Below are positions 15,707-24,027 of a DNA stretch of 49,417 bases, one piece after another. The notes under the pieces were generated by a model, which was given only the letters and a program-made list of their open reading frames with translations, did no database searches and was not told where the DNA came from. Source of the DNA: Sphaerisporangium fuscum (lineage in GTDB: Bacteria > Actinomycetota > Actinomycetes > Streptosporangiales > Streptosporangiaceae); contig NZ_JAHDTF010000051.1 of the NCBI RefSeq assembly GCF_018531465.1, positions 1 through 49,417 on the forward strand. Reading direction: 5' to 3'. The stretch's first letter is position 1, and each line of letters begins with the position of its first letter. The position numbers were made by a program, and so were the translations under genes.

Positions 15707-16301
15707 TGCGCGGGCCCGTGGGGCGGGCGGTCTTGGGGATGGCGTGCTCCCAGGTGCGCTGGCAGCTGCCGCCCATCACGATCAGGTCGCCGTGCCCCAG
15801 GTCGTGGCGCAGCGCGTGGCCGCCGCCGCGCGGGCGCAGCAGGAGGCTGCGCGGCGTGCCGACCGAGACGATGGCCACCATGGTGTCCTCGGTGCTGCCG
15901 CGCCCGATGCGGTCGCCGTGCCAGGCGACGCTGTCGCGGCCGTCGCGGTACAGGCAGAGCCCGGCGGTGCGGAAGGGCTCGCCGAGCTCCTCGATGTAGT
16001 GGTCGTCGAGCGCCTGCCTGGCCTGGACGAGGACCGGGTCGGGGAGCTCCTCGTCCTCCTCGTAGAACTTCAGCAGCCGGGGGACGTCGACCGTGCGGTC
16101 GTACATCTTGCGCCGCTCGGCGTGCCACGGGACGACGCGCATCAGCCGCTCGAACAGCTCGTCGGCGCCGGCGATCCAGCCCGGCCGCACGTCGATCCAT
16201 GCCCCCTGGCCGAGGATGGTGCGCTTCACCGTGGAGCCGAGCGGCCCCGGGCCTGTCTCCTCGCACAGATCGAGCAATGAGCCCTGGAATGGAGCGGTCA
16301 T
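15672..16301 (-). CDS. AlkB-like 2-oxoglutarate/Fe(II)-dependent dioxygenase
   Basis: A 209-aa AlkB-family oxygenase, expected to remove alkyl lesions from nucleic acid bases by oxidation. The iron-binding HxD is in SVAWHGDRIG, the second His in RTWEHAIPK, and the 2-oxoglutarate arginines in RISIQFRPH. The FRTAGLCLYRDGRDSVAWH block is typical of actinobacterial members. ATG at 16301. Its 3' end overlaps the convergent regulator gene by 35 bases. A strong hairpin separates it from the upstream phosphopantetheinyl transferase gene, so it has its own promoter. Confidence 0.88.
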   Translation of the reverse strand: MTAPFQGSLLDLCEETGPGPLGSTVKRTILGQGAWIDVRPGWIAGADELFERLMRVVPWHAERRKMYDRTVDVPRLLKFYEEDEELPDPVLVQARQALDDHYIEELGEPFRTAGLCLYRDGRDSVAWHGDRIGRGSTEDTMVAIVSVGTPRSLLLRPRGGGHALRHDLGHGDLIVMGGSCQRTWEHAIPKTARPTGPRISIQFRPHGVR

Positions 16302-16336
16302 ATGCCCAGTTTATGCGAGCCATTCGTACAAAGATT

Positions 16337-16368
16337 CGATCAAGGGGACGGTGTCGTCCCCTTGATCG
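16337..16368 (-). terminator. Perfect 14-bp hairpin between phosphopantetheinyl transferase and AlkB-like genes
   Basis: Bases 16337-16350 pair perfectly with 16355-16368 around the loop GTGT. It starts 15 bases after the stop of the minus-strand transferase gene and is followed on that strand by TCTTTGT. It is one of the most stable structures in the window. Confidence 0.75.
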
Positions 16369-16383
16369 GAACCGGGGCGGACG

Positions 16384-17112
16384 CTAGCGGCGGACAGGGG
16401 TGGCCGGGCGGGCGCCCTGGCGGGGGGCGGCCGGCCTGACCGGCGCGGAGCGGCGCGGCACCGGGACGACGATCGCGGTGAGGATCAGCCCCGCGTCGAC
16501 CATCCAGCGTCCGGAGAAGGCGGTGAGCCGCTGACCGCGCACCCTCGGCCCGGTCACCCTCAGCCAGGCCGAGAACTGGCCGTTCGACGGGTCGATGTTC
16601 ACCAGGATGTCCTCGAAGTCGATCCAGCGCTTGGTCAGCGGGAACCACGCCTTGTACACCGACTCCTTGGCGCTGAAGAGCAGGCGGTCCCAGTGGACGC
16701 GGGGGTGCCTGGCGGCGAGCCTGCTCAGGCTCTCGCGCTCCTCGGGCAGGGAGATGGCGTCGAGGACGCCGTGGACGAGGGGGTCGTTCGGCTCGGCGTC
16801 GATGCCGATGGTGGTCACCTTGGAGGAGACGCCGAGGACGGCTCCCCGGTAGCCGGCGCAGTGGGTGATGCTGCCGACGACGCCCGGCGGCCACTGCGGC
16901 TCCCCGCGCAGGCCCGGGAGCACCGGGCCCGGCCGCATGCCGAGCTTGCGGAGCGCGTCGTGGGCGCAGGCGCGGGTCGTGCTGAACTCCTGACGCCGCT
17001 TCTCGTCGGCGTGGCTGATCGCCGACTCCTCTTCCGGGAAGAGGGTGGTCTCGGGTGGATCGGTGAAGACGTCGACGGCCACCACGAACTCGGGCAGAAT
17101 GGTTTTGATCAC
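16384..17112 (-). CDS. 4'-phosphopantetheinyl transferase (Sfp/EntD type)
   Basis: A 242-aa enzyme that moves phosphopantetheine from CoA to a serine of carrier proteins and so activates polyketide, peptide or siderophore synthases. The Mg-binding TTIGIDAEPND and the hallmark LLFSAKESVYKAWFPL (Lys-Glu-x3-Lys, around residue 150) are complete. The N-terminal RRQEFSTTRACAHDALRKLG and VGSITHCAGYRGAVL are typical of the EntD-like branch. GTG at 17112 (VIKTILPEF) fits homologues; the open frame runs further upstream without likeness. The last 35 residues are basic and proline-rich, beyond the enzyme core. No synthase gene lies in the window, so it acts in trans. Confidence 0.9.
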   Translation of the reverse strand: MIKTILPEFVVAVDVFTDPPETTLFPEEESAISHADEKRRQEFSTTRACAHDALRKLGMRPGPVLPGLRGEPQWPPGVVGSITHCAGYRGAVLGVSSKVTTIGIDAEPNDPLVHGVLDAISLPEERESLSRLAARHPRVHWDRLLFSAKESVYKAWFPLTKRWIDFEDILVNIDPSNGQFSAWLRVTGPRVRGQRLTAFSGRWMVDAGLILTAIVVPVPRRSAPVRPAAPRQGARPATPVRR

Positions 17113-17583
17113 GGCCGCTCGATCTCCAGGCCGGAAGCGGCGGAATTCCCGAGGCGCGCTTCCAGGTGCCTTTCGTTGCTCTGTCGCGTGGCGGTCACGT
17201 CCCCAGCGTATCGACGGCACTGTTCGACCGTGAGTCAACGCGGATCTTTCTCGGGACCGGCCCCCGCCGGGCTAGGGCGAAGCCCCCGTGCGAGTAAGGG
17301 TGCCCGCAGGGGAGGAGAGCGATATCCAAGGCTATCCGGAAGATGCGATGTCATCGCTTTCACGGTATTTCCACGTTACCCAAAGCATGGGCATTCAGCT
17401 AACGGGACATTATGCCCAGTAACTCCAATAACTCGCAGAAACCCCGACTAGTCCGTCGTCTGGACGTACAGGCGTGCCCCAGTACGGCGACGTCGTCCTC
17501 GCCGCCCCGGTGCAGGAGGGGCGGCAGGGTGAGCGAGGAGAGTGACCAGGCCGAGGGGCGGGTTGTCCGATCCGCGCCCCGGT
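17113..17583. other. Gene-poor stretch before the IS remnant
   Basis: It holds the upstream region of the phosphopantetheinyl transferase gene, a small hairpin GGGCT-N7-AGCCC (17269-17285), and an AT-richer island at 17320-17420 that may contain promoters. Frames in 17400-17580 are proline/arginine-rich and without recognisable likeness; they are probably leftover DNA next to the IS fragment. Confidence 0.45.
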
Positions 17584-17763
17584 CCACCGCCGGGCGGGGC
17601 GGTCGTCCCGGCGGTGGGGGGTCCAGGCGCGGCGGCCGAGGCCACGTACCGTGATGAGGGTGCCGGCGAGGTCGAAGTAGGCGTTGATCACCTTGATGTG
17701 GCGTTCGCGGCAGCGCGCGAGGCGCCTCGACACCGTCGCCGTCGAAACCCGTCGCCAGAGCAC
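17584..17763 (-). mobile_element. C-terminal fragment of an IS5-like transposase
   Basis: On the minus strand, about 60 residues read RCRERHIKVINAYFDLAG, LITVRGLGRRAWTPHRRD and DRPARRW. This matches the usual tail of actinomycete IS5-group transposases as I remember it (a pattern like RRxxVIDAFFDLADxIITVRSLIRRAW, then RWDxRPxRR). The DDE core is absent, the stop is lost, and I see no terminal inverted repeats. It marks an old insertion; the neighbouring sigma/CU044_5270 genes were probably cut by it. Confidence 0.5.
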
Positions 17764-17944
17764 GCGAGACGCTCGACCGGGACGGACCGGCCGAGCGCCT
17801 CGCCATGGTTCACGGAGCGAATCCGGGCCATCGCAGATCTATGATCATTCGGTCGCCACGAGTGGCGTGCTGACGTTATGGACGCTCGCCGGCTGGTGTA
17901 CGCCTGCGAAGGACTGCCGGGTGGGCCTGACCGCTGGGCTTCCT

Positions 17945-18241
17945 TGACATAGATGAACTGATCATCGCGTGCGACGGGATCGGGCCTGGTGCGTGCCGCG
18001 TCGGCGGCCCTGTCAAGGACGGTGGCCGCCGCGATGGCGGCTGACCGCTGAGGGGCTTCCCCCGATACGTTCACGGCGATCACCGTGGCGGTCAGTGCGA
18101 CGGCCAGCGTGCCGGTGGCGGCGACACGAGGCCACAGGCGACGTGCTCTCGTGGCGTCGGTGCCTGTGACGGTGGCGAGCACTCTGGCACGACCCGCGGC
18201 CAGCGCACGAGGAGAGGCGGGTGCCACGTCGGCGTACATGC
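17945..18241 (-). pseudogene. CU044_5270-family protein, N-terminal half only
   Basis: About 100 residues of the membrane-anchored CU044_5270 family, which usually follows an ECF sigma gene and acts like its anti-sigma partner. YADVAPASPRALAAGRARVL is the family's opening, RLWPRVAATGTLAVALTATVIAV is the single membrane span, and ARDDQFIYVKEAQR is the beginning of the outer domain. After that the frame loses all likeness, and the first residues before YADVAP are missing too. The gene is cut at both ends. Confidence 0.6.
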
Positions 18242-18242
18242 G

Positions 18243-18550
18243 ATCGCCCGGAAGAATCGCACCTCCGCCCGCCGATGTTTGCCGATCAGGTTCGTCGCGA
18301 TGCCGTACAGCCAGGGGCGTGCGTCGTCACAAGTCAGGTCGTAGCGGTCACGGCGGCGAAAAGCGGCGACGAAAACCTCTGCGGTGATGTCGTCCGCCGC
18401 TTGGGGCCCCAGCCGGCGTGCGGCATAGCGGTGTATCTCCATGGCATGCCGGTCGTACAGGGCAGCGAACCGGGCAGGATCGGGATGAGACCGCTCGATG
18501 ATGACGGCATCGGAAATGCGCTCGACTTCCGTCTCATATCGTGACTTCAC
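18243..18550 (-). pseudogene. ECF sigma factor, region 2 only (deletion-fused)
   Basis: The GTG at 18550 opens a clear ECF sigma region 2: ARFAALYDRHAMEIHRYAARRLG, AADDITAEVFVAAFRRRDRY and ARPWLYGIATNLIGKHRRAEV. Just after RRAEVRFFRAI, where the linker and region 4 should come, the sequence jumps to the CU044_5270 gene in another frame. Region 4 (-35 recognition) is gone, so it cannot work as a normal sigma factor. A stronger ribosome site (GAGGAG) precedes an ATG 20 bases upstream that is out of frame (MNEQDPR then stop), so there may be a second frameshift at the start. Confidence 0.75.
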
Positions 18551-18768
18551 CTGGGGTCCTGCTCATTCATACGCTTCTCCTCGGGGGACTGCGGGATAGG
18601 CCTCACCTCTGTCTCACCCGTTCGCCCGATCACGTTCCCGGCCGCTCCAGCAGGATTGGAGGTCGCGCGGTCAGGTGACGTAGAACGCGCCGGCGGCAGG
18701 ACGGGCACACGATCTCGCACGCGGCGGCGGGGAGGCCGTCCTCGTGCAGGCTTGCGGCGGGAGGGAGG

Positions 18769-21759
18769 TCAGCCCACCAGTTCGCCGGACTCGCCCATGC
18801 GGCCGTCGCCGGCGAGCATGGTCTGGGCCTCCGTCAGCATGACGAACGCGCGGGCCTCGTACGTCGGGGTGCTCATCGACTGGAACAGGTTGAGCGCCTG
18901 TTCGAAGTGGACGGCGGCGTGTTCCGGATCGCCGCAGGCCACCGCCAGCTCGCCGAACCCGAGGAGGGAGCGCGCCTCGGCGAGCCGGTCCTCGGTGGCC
19001 CGCGAGAGCCGCAGGGCCTGGCGCAGGCTCTCCTGGGCGCCGGGCCTGTCGCCCACGCGCAGCCGCGCGAGGCCGAGCCCGCTGAGGATGTACGCCTCGC
19101 CGACGGGGTCGCCGAGATCGCGGACCAGCTCCAGGGCCGTCTCGAAGATCTCGGCCGCGAGGGAGGGCTCGTCCCACGCCAGGTAGGTGTCACCCATCCG
19201 GTGGAGCACCTGCGACTCCACCCGCCTGCTGCCCCCTTCGCGGCTGAGCGCCAGCGCGTCCGACAGCAGCCCGCTCGCGCCCTCGGGGTCGCCGTTCTCC
19301 AGCCTGAGCTGGGCGAGGTTGTGCAGGACGTGCGCGGCGGCCACCTGGTCGCCCATCCGCGTGAAGATCTCCAGGGCGCGTTCGTAGCTGGTGGCCGACT
19401 CCTCGGCGCGGCCGCTCATCCTGTCCAGGAAGGCGATGCTGCGCAGCACCAGCGCCATGCCCTGGTCGTCCCCCACGCGGGCGAACAGCTCGAGCGCCTC
19501 GTCGAAGTCGCGTCGTGCCTCCGGGAACCGCTTCTCGGTGATGTGCAGGGTACCCCGCGACTCGAGCATCGCGGCCTGCCCCCGGATGTCGCCCGCCTGG
19601 CGGGTGGCGGTCAGCGCCGTCTCGTGGGTCTCACGCCAGTCGTCGAGATACGCCCGTGTCTCGTAGAGCGTCACGGCACTGATCGCCAGGTCCCACGACA
19701 GCTCGACGAAACCGGCCTGCGCCGCCTGCCGGATCCCCGACAGCAACAGCGGCCGCGCCCGCTCGTACCAGGACATCGGGTCGGCGACCAGGCGCGCCGT
19801 CAGCTTGTCGGGAAGCGGCCTGCGGGTGGCACCGCTGTGGATCTGCACGTAGTCGCCGCCGTACTCACGCCGGTGCGCGGCCTCGGCGAGGAACAGCAGG
19901 CCGCCGAGCACGCTCTCCAGCGCCGCCTTGCGCTCGGCCGGGCTCTCCTCGGCCGCCAGGCACTCGCGGGCGAACACCCGGATGAGGTCGTGGAAGCGGT
20001 ACATGCTGTGCAGGCCGTTCCCGCCGTCCGCCTCGATGAGGTGGGCGTCGGCCAGCTCGTCGAGCAGATCGCCGGCGTCGGCGAAGGGAATGTCGAGCAG
20101 GGCCGCCCCCACCCAGGCCGAGAAGTGGCCGGCGTCGAGGATCGCCAGCCGCCGGAACAGGCGCCTGGCGTCCTCGCCCACGCTCTCGTACGTCAGCGAG
20201 ATGCTGGCCCTGATGCCCATGTCGCCGTGGTTGAGCTCGTCGAGACGGCGGGCCTCGTCCAGCAGGCGGCTGACCAGTTGTTCGACCTGCCAGTGGGGGC
20301 GGGCCGACAGGCGCGCGCCGGCGATGCGCAGCGCCAGCGGCAGCTGCCCGCACAGCTCCGCCAGCTGCTTGGCGGCCTCCGGCTCGGCCCGCACCCGGGC
20401 GCTCCCGGCGATGCGCCCCAGCAACTCGATCGACTGGTCGAGGTCGAAGGTGTCCATGTCGATGTGGACGGCGCCGGCGAGCCCGGCCAGGCGGCTGCGG
20501 CTGGTGATGATGACCGCCGACATGCGCGTGCCGGGCAGCAGCGGCATCACCTGGCTCTCGGTCGCGGCGTCGTCGAGCACCACCAGCACCCTGCGGTCGG
20601 CGAGCAGCGCGCGGTACATCTCCGCGCGTTCCTCGAGCCCTTCGGGCATGGCCTGGCCCGGCACGCCGAGGGCCCTCAGGAACCGCTCCAGCACCTGCAT
20701 CGGGCTGACCTGCCGGGACGCCCCGCCGTGCAGGTCGGCGTAGAGCTGGCCGTCGGGGAACCGGGAGGCGACCGAGTGGGCGGTGTGCACGGCGACGGTG
20801 GTCTTGCCGATGCCGCCCTTGCCGGCCACGATGACGAGCGGCACGGCGAAGCGCACCGGGTCCTCGGCGGCGAGGGCGAGCTCGCGCTCGATGGCGTCCA
20901 CCTGCTTGGTGCGGCCGGTGAAGTCGGCGATCGCGCTCGGCAGCAGGAACGGCACGACGGCGGGCGCGGGCTGCTCGGCGGGGACGCTGGTGGTCTTGGC
21001 GGCGGGCCCCTCGAGGCTGTCGTCGGCGGTGAGGATGGCGCGTTCGAGGCGCTGGAGCCGCTCGTTCGGCTCGATGCCCAGTTCCTCGATCATGGTCTCG
21101 CGGGCGAGCCGGTACACCTGGAGGGCCTCGGCCCTGCGGCCGCAGCGGTAGAGCGCCAGCATGAGCTGCCCGCGTAAGCGCTCGCGCAGCGGATACTCCT
21201 CGACCAGGCGGGTCAGCTCGCCGACCAGCTTGTCGGGACGGCCGAGGTCGAGCTCCAGCTGCACGCAGTCCTCGTTGGTGGTGATCCGCTCCTCGGTCAG
21301 CCTGGCCGCCGCCGACTGGACGAGCCTGCTGTCGATGCCCTCCAGGGCCTCGAGCCCCCGCCACAGCGCCAGGGCCTCGCGGTAGCCCTTGACGGCCTGC
21401 TCCAGGTCGCCGGAGTCGCGCACGCGGCGTGCCCGCGCGGCGAGCGTCTCGAACCGCTGGGCGTCGAGCGCGCCCTCGGGGACGCGGATGATGTAGCCGT
21501 GGGAATGGGTGGCGATGAGATCGGCGTGGCCGTGCGCGGCGAACAGCCGTCGCAGCGAGGAGATGCAGATCTGGACCTGGGCGCGCGCGGTGGGAGGCAG
21601 CTCCTCGCCGTACACGGCCTCGGCGAGGCGCTCGACGGTGACCACCCGGTTGGGATCCAGCAGGAGCATGGCAAGAGTGGTGCGCTGCCGCGTTCCCCCG
21701 ATGTCCAGCCGCTCGGTGCCCACCGTCACCTCAAGCGGTCCTAGAATGCGGAACTCCAC
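18769..21759 (-). CDS. AfsR/SARP-family regulator with NB-ARC and TPR domains
   Basis: A 996-aa transcriptional activator. Residues 1-95 are the OmpR-like DNA-binding domain (MEFRILGPLEVTVG; RQRTTLAMLLLDPNRVV), and 96-250 the bacterial transcriptional activation domain (RFETLAARARRVRDSGDLEQ to EELGIEPNERLQRLER). An NB-ARC ATPase follows with Walker A GKGGIGKTT (about 311-319) and VLVVLDDAA as Walker B. From about 640 there are TPR repeats (ALELFARVGDDQGMALVLRSIAFLDR and others). GTG at 21759 follows AAGGAG. AfsR-type proteins switch on secondary metabolism, often in response to Ser/Thr kinase or phosphate signals. No biosynthetic cluster is visible here, so it may act globally. It is divergent from the metK leader, 1.1 kb away. 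Confidence 0.92.
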   Translation of the reverse strand: MEFRILGPLEVTVGTERLDIGGTRQRTTLAMLLLDPNRVVTVERLAEAVYGEELPPTARAQVQICISSLRRLFAAHGHADLIATHSHGYIIRVPEGALDAQRFETLAARARRVRDSGDLEQAVKGYREALALWRGLEALEGIDSRLVQSAAARLTEERITTNEDCVQLELDLGRPDKLVGELTRLVEEYPLRERLRGQLMLALYRCGRRAEALQVYRLARETMIEELGIEPNERLQRLERAILTADDSLEGPAAKTTSVPAEQPAPAVVPFLLPSAIADFTGRTKQVDAIERELALAAEDPVRFAVPLVIVAGKGGIGKTTVAVHTAHSVASRFPDGQLYADLHGGASRQVSPMQVLERFLRALGVPGQAMPEGLEERAEMYRALLADRRVLVVLDDAATESQVMPLLPGTRMSAVIITSRSRLAGLAGAVHIDMDTFDLDQSIELLGRIAGSARVRAEPEAAKQLAELCGQLPLALRIAGARLSARPHWQVEQLVSRLLDEARRLDELNHGDMGIRASISLTYESVGEDARRLFRRLAILDAGHFSAWVGAALLDIPFADAGDLLDELADAHLIEADGGNGLHSMYRFHDLIRVFARECLAAEESPAERKAALESVLGGLLFLAEAAHRREYGGDYVQIHSGATRRPLPDKLTARLVADPMSWYERARPLLLSGIRQAAQAGFVELSWDLAISAVTLYETRAYLDDWRETHETALTATRQAGDIRGQAAMLESRGTLHITEKRFPEARRDFDEALELFARVGDDQGMALVLRSIAFLDRMSGRAEESATSYERALEIFTRMGDQVAAAHVLHNLAQLRLENGDPEGASGLLSDALALSREGGSRRVESQVLHRMGDTYLAWDEPSLAAEIFETALELVRDLGDPVGEAYILSGLGLARLRVGDRPGAQESLRQALRLSRATEDRLAEARSLLGFGELAVACGDPEHAAVHFEQALNLFQSMSTPTYEARAFVMLTEAQTMLAGDGRMGESGELVG

Positions 21760-22450
21760 CCGTTACTCCTTGCCAGAAAACCCGCGAACCTGCTCGAAGT
21801 CTTTCGCCCAGACGTCTGAGCCAAGTATCAGGTACGCCACCTCAGGCGAGTCGGGTTCCGGCCCACGGCGATGGTTCGCCTGGTGAGACGCGCAGCGAGC
21901 GAAGCGATAGCGGTGCTGATCGTCCTCTCCCTGTGCCCCTCTTACCGCTTTCCCGGTATGGTACAACCGCATGGCTACCGAGGCCAGATGATTATTTACG
22001 TGGCGAAAAGTCTGTTGTGTGATCCATTATAGCCCGGAAAATCATCACCCTAGGTCATGAAATAGGGGGATTAGGGGGTCCTTAGCCGCCGGGATCTCCT
22101 CGCCACAGCCCGGCGCCGTAGGGGCAGGTCACCGGTGCGCCACGGGACCCCGCCGGTGAGGCGGCCGCGGGGCCGGGCGGTGGCCCACCGTGACGAAGCC
22201 GATCACGCTCGGGGTACGCGGAGCGGGAATCCCCGGTCCGAGTGACCCGGCCGTCGCCGCGTCCCCGCCCCGCCGAGGTGCGACCGGGGGCCGATTCCCG
22301 GCGGGGAAACGGTCAGGGGAATGGCGTCCTCGCGCCACTATTTCCCCGGCTATCGCCGGCCCGGGGCAACGCGCACGCCCTGGCCCGGCGCGCCGCACGA
22401 CAGATAACCACGCAATTCAAACGCCTCCGGCTGTAGGGGTTCCGCTGGGG
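21760..22450. other. Long divergent intergenic region, no gene recognised
   Basis: A 69-codon frame on the minus strand (21763-21972) ends just before the SARP start, but its codons do not show the GC-ending bias of real genes here; I take it as the SARP leader. An AT-rich island at 21955-22080 is the probable SARP promoter zone. From 22081 to 22450 the DNA is GC-rich with no recognisable protein or strong dyad. Confidence 0.5.
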
Positions 22451-22480
22451 TTTCTGGCCGATTCCGCGCCGGTCTAGCAT
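22451..22480 (+). promoter_or_regulatory. Candidate promoter of the metK leader transcript
   Basis: TAGCAT (22475-22480) fits the TAnnnT -10. TTTCTGG at 22451-22457 is a weak -35 at about 18 bases. Transcription would start near A22487, about 350 bases before metK. Confidence 0.4.
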
Positions 22481-22486
22481 CGAATC

Positions 22487-22617
22487 AGTCGAGCTTGCAA
22501 CGGTTTTTGAACGGCAAGATGAGGTGGTGTCTCTGGTCGGTGGTTTCCTTCGCTGTAAGTCCCCACGCGGGCAAGGGCCGTCGTGTGAGCGTCACTCGCA
22601 CGATGGCCCTTGCTTTT
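22487..22617 (+). ncRNA. Unassigned metK leader / small RNA ending in an intrinsic terminator
   Basis: About 130 bases between a candidate promoter and a perfect-looking terminator, with no protein gene before it on this strand. The 5' part folds as CTTGC / GCAAG around GTT-TTTG-AAC (about 22493-22529). The arm CTTGC could also pair with GCAAG of the terminator's 5' arm (22571-22575), which would open the terminator, so an attenuator is conceivable. A short frame from ATG 22530 (MRWCLWSVVSFAV...) runs through the hairpin to a TGA at about 22628 and might be a leader peptide. I could not match it to the SAM-I, SAM-II, SAM-IV, SAH or T-box consensus from memory. Confidence 0.5.
22571..22617 (+). 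terminator. 19-bp intrinsic terminator upstream of metK
   Basis: Bases 22571-22589 pair with 22595-22613 (17 Watson-Crick and two G-T pairs) around a 5-base loop, followed at once by TTTT. It stands 218 bases before the metK start, so it either ends a small RNA or acts as an attenuator of metK-metH. Confidence 0.85.
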
Positions 22618-22835
22618 CACGGCGCCTGACCGGTTCTCCACCAGAATTCCGGCCGGTTCCGAGCCCGTGAGGCAAGCATCCGGAAGAGACGGGACGACGC
22701 GTGGATCGGCGGGAGGTGTCGCGGCCCTGTCGCGTCTCCGGCCGATCCGTGAGCGTGGTCACCCGCAGCCGCCCGCCGCCCGAAGCCCCCGACGCGAGGA
22801 TCGACGCTCGCCCCCCACGAATCCGAGGAGTCTAG

Positions 22836-24017
22836 ATGTCCCGCCGCCTGTTCACCTCCGAGTCGGTCACCGAGGGCCACCCGGACAAGATCGCCGATCA
22901 GATCAGCGACGCCATCCTCGACGCCATGCTCAAGGGCGACCCGAAGAGCCGGGTGGCCGTCGAGACGATGATCACCACAGGTCAGGTACACGTCGCCGGC
23001 GAGGTGACGACGGAGACCTACGTCGACATCCCCGGCCTCATCCGCGACAAGATTCTCGAGATCGGTTACGACGCCTCCCACAAGGGCTTCGACGGCGCCT
23101 CCTGCGGCGTGTCGGTGTCCATCGGCGCGCAGTCGCCCGACATCGCCCAGGGCGTCGACGACGCCTACGAGCACCGCGAGGAGGACGCCGGCGACGAGCT
23201 CGACCGTCAGGGCGCAGGCGACCAGGGCCTGATGTTCGGGTACGCCTGCAGCGAGACCCCCGAGCTGATGCCGCTGCCGATCACGCTGGCCCACCGGATG
23301 GCGCAGCGCCTGGCGGAGGTGCGCAAGAACGGGAGCGTCGCCTACCTCCGTCCCGACGGCAAGACCCAGGTCACCATCGAGTACGACGGCGACCGTCCGG
23401 TCCGCCTCGACACCGTGGTGGTCTCCACCCAGCACGCCGCGGGCATCGACCTGGGCGACATGCTGACTCCCGACATCAAGGAGCAGGTGGTCGAGCCCGT
23501 GCTCGCCGGCCTCGGCATCGAGACCGAGGGCTACCGGCTGCTGGTCAACCCGACCGGGCGGTTCGAGATCGGCGGCCCGATGGGCGACGCGGGCCTGACC
23601 GGCCGCAAGATCATCGTGGACACCTACGGCGGCATGGCCCGCCACGGCGGCGGCGCGTTCTCCGGCAAGGACCCCTCCAAGGTCGACCGGTCGGCGGCGT
23701 ACGCCATGCGGTGGGTCGCCAAGAACGTCGTGGCCGCGGGGCTGGCCGACCGCGCCGAGGTGCAGGTGGCGTACGCCATCGGCAAGGCGCAGCCGGTGGG
23801 TGTGTTCGTGGAGACCTTCGGCACCGAGAAGGTCGAGGTGAGCCGGATCCAGGAGGCGATCCTGCGGGTGTTCGACCTGCGCCCGGCCGCGATCATCCGC
23901 GACCTCGACCTGCTGCGCCCGATCTACTCGCCGACGGCCGCCTACGGCCACTTCGGCCGTGAAGGCTTCCCCTGGGAGTCCACCGACCGGGCCGACGCCC
24001 TGCGCCGCGCCGTCTAG
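22836..24017 (+). CDS. metK: S-adenosylmethionine synthase
   Basis: A 393-aa methionine adenosyltransferase that makes S-adenosylmethionine from methionine and ATP in the cytosol. The signatures are complete: ESVTEGHPDKIADQISDAIL at the N-terminus, GDQGLMFGYACSET in the middle and GGGAFSGKDPSKVDRSAAY near 270. The ATG at 22836 follows GAGGAG. The next gene, metH, begins 11 bases after its stop, so methionine synthesis and activation are co-transcribed. The unexplained terminator-ended leader lies upstream and may regulate it. An insertion with EHREEDAGDELDRQGAGDQG is normal for actinobacterial enzymes. Confidence 0.97.
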   Translation: MSRRLFTSESVTEGHPDKIADQISDAILDAMLKGDPKSRVAVETMITTGQVHVAGEVTTETYVDIPGLIRDKILEIGYDASHKGFDGASCGVSVSIGAQSPDIAQGVDDAYEHREEDAGDELDRQGAGDQGLMFGYACSETPELMPLPITLAHRMAQRLAEVRKNGSVAYLRPDGKTQVTIEYDGDRPVRLDTVVVSTQHAAGIDLGDMLTPDIKEQVVEPVLAGLGIETEGYRLLVNPTGRFEIGGPMGDAGLTGRKIIVDTYGGMARHGGGAFSGKDPSKVDRSAAYAMRWVAKNVVAAGLADRAEVQVAYAIGKAQPVGVFVETFGTEKVEVSRIQEAILRVFDLRPAAIIRDLDLLRPIYSPTAAYGHFGREGFPWESTDRADALRRAV

Positions 24018-24027
24018 GAGAGACGCC

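Noticed and set aside
16385..17112. The phosphopantetheinyl transferase as part of a biosynthetic cluster with the SARP regulator
   Set aside because: No synthase, tailoring or precursor genes lie between or around them, and the sigma/IS remnants separate them.
18671..19177. Frames of 100-170 codons beside and inside the SARP 3' end
   Set aside because: They are shadows of the TPR region; composition is Arg/Pro-rich and no homologue is recognisable.
21763..21972. A 69-codon frame directly before the SARP gene
   Set aside because: It ends on the SARP ribosome site, but its codons lack the strong GC third-position bias of the neighbours and it has no likeness to a known protein. I treat it as leader.
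22487..22617. metK leader as a SAM-I, SAM-IV, SAH or T-box element
   Set aside because: I could not find the conserved words of these classes from memory. A covariance search would decide; until then it stays unassigned.
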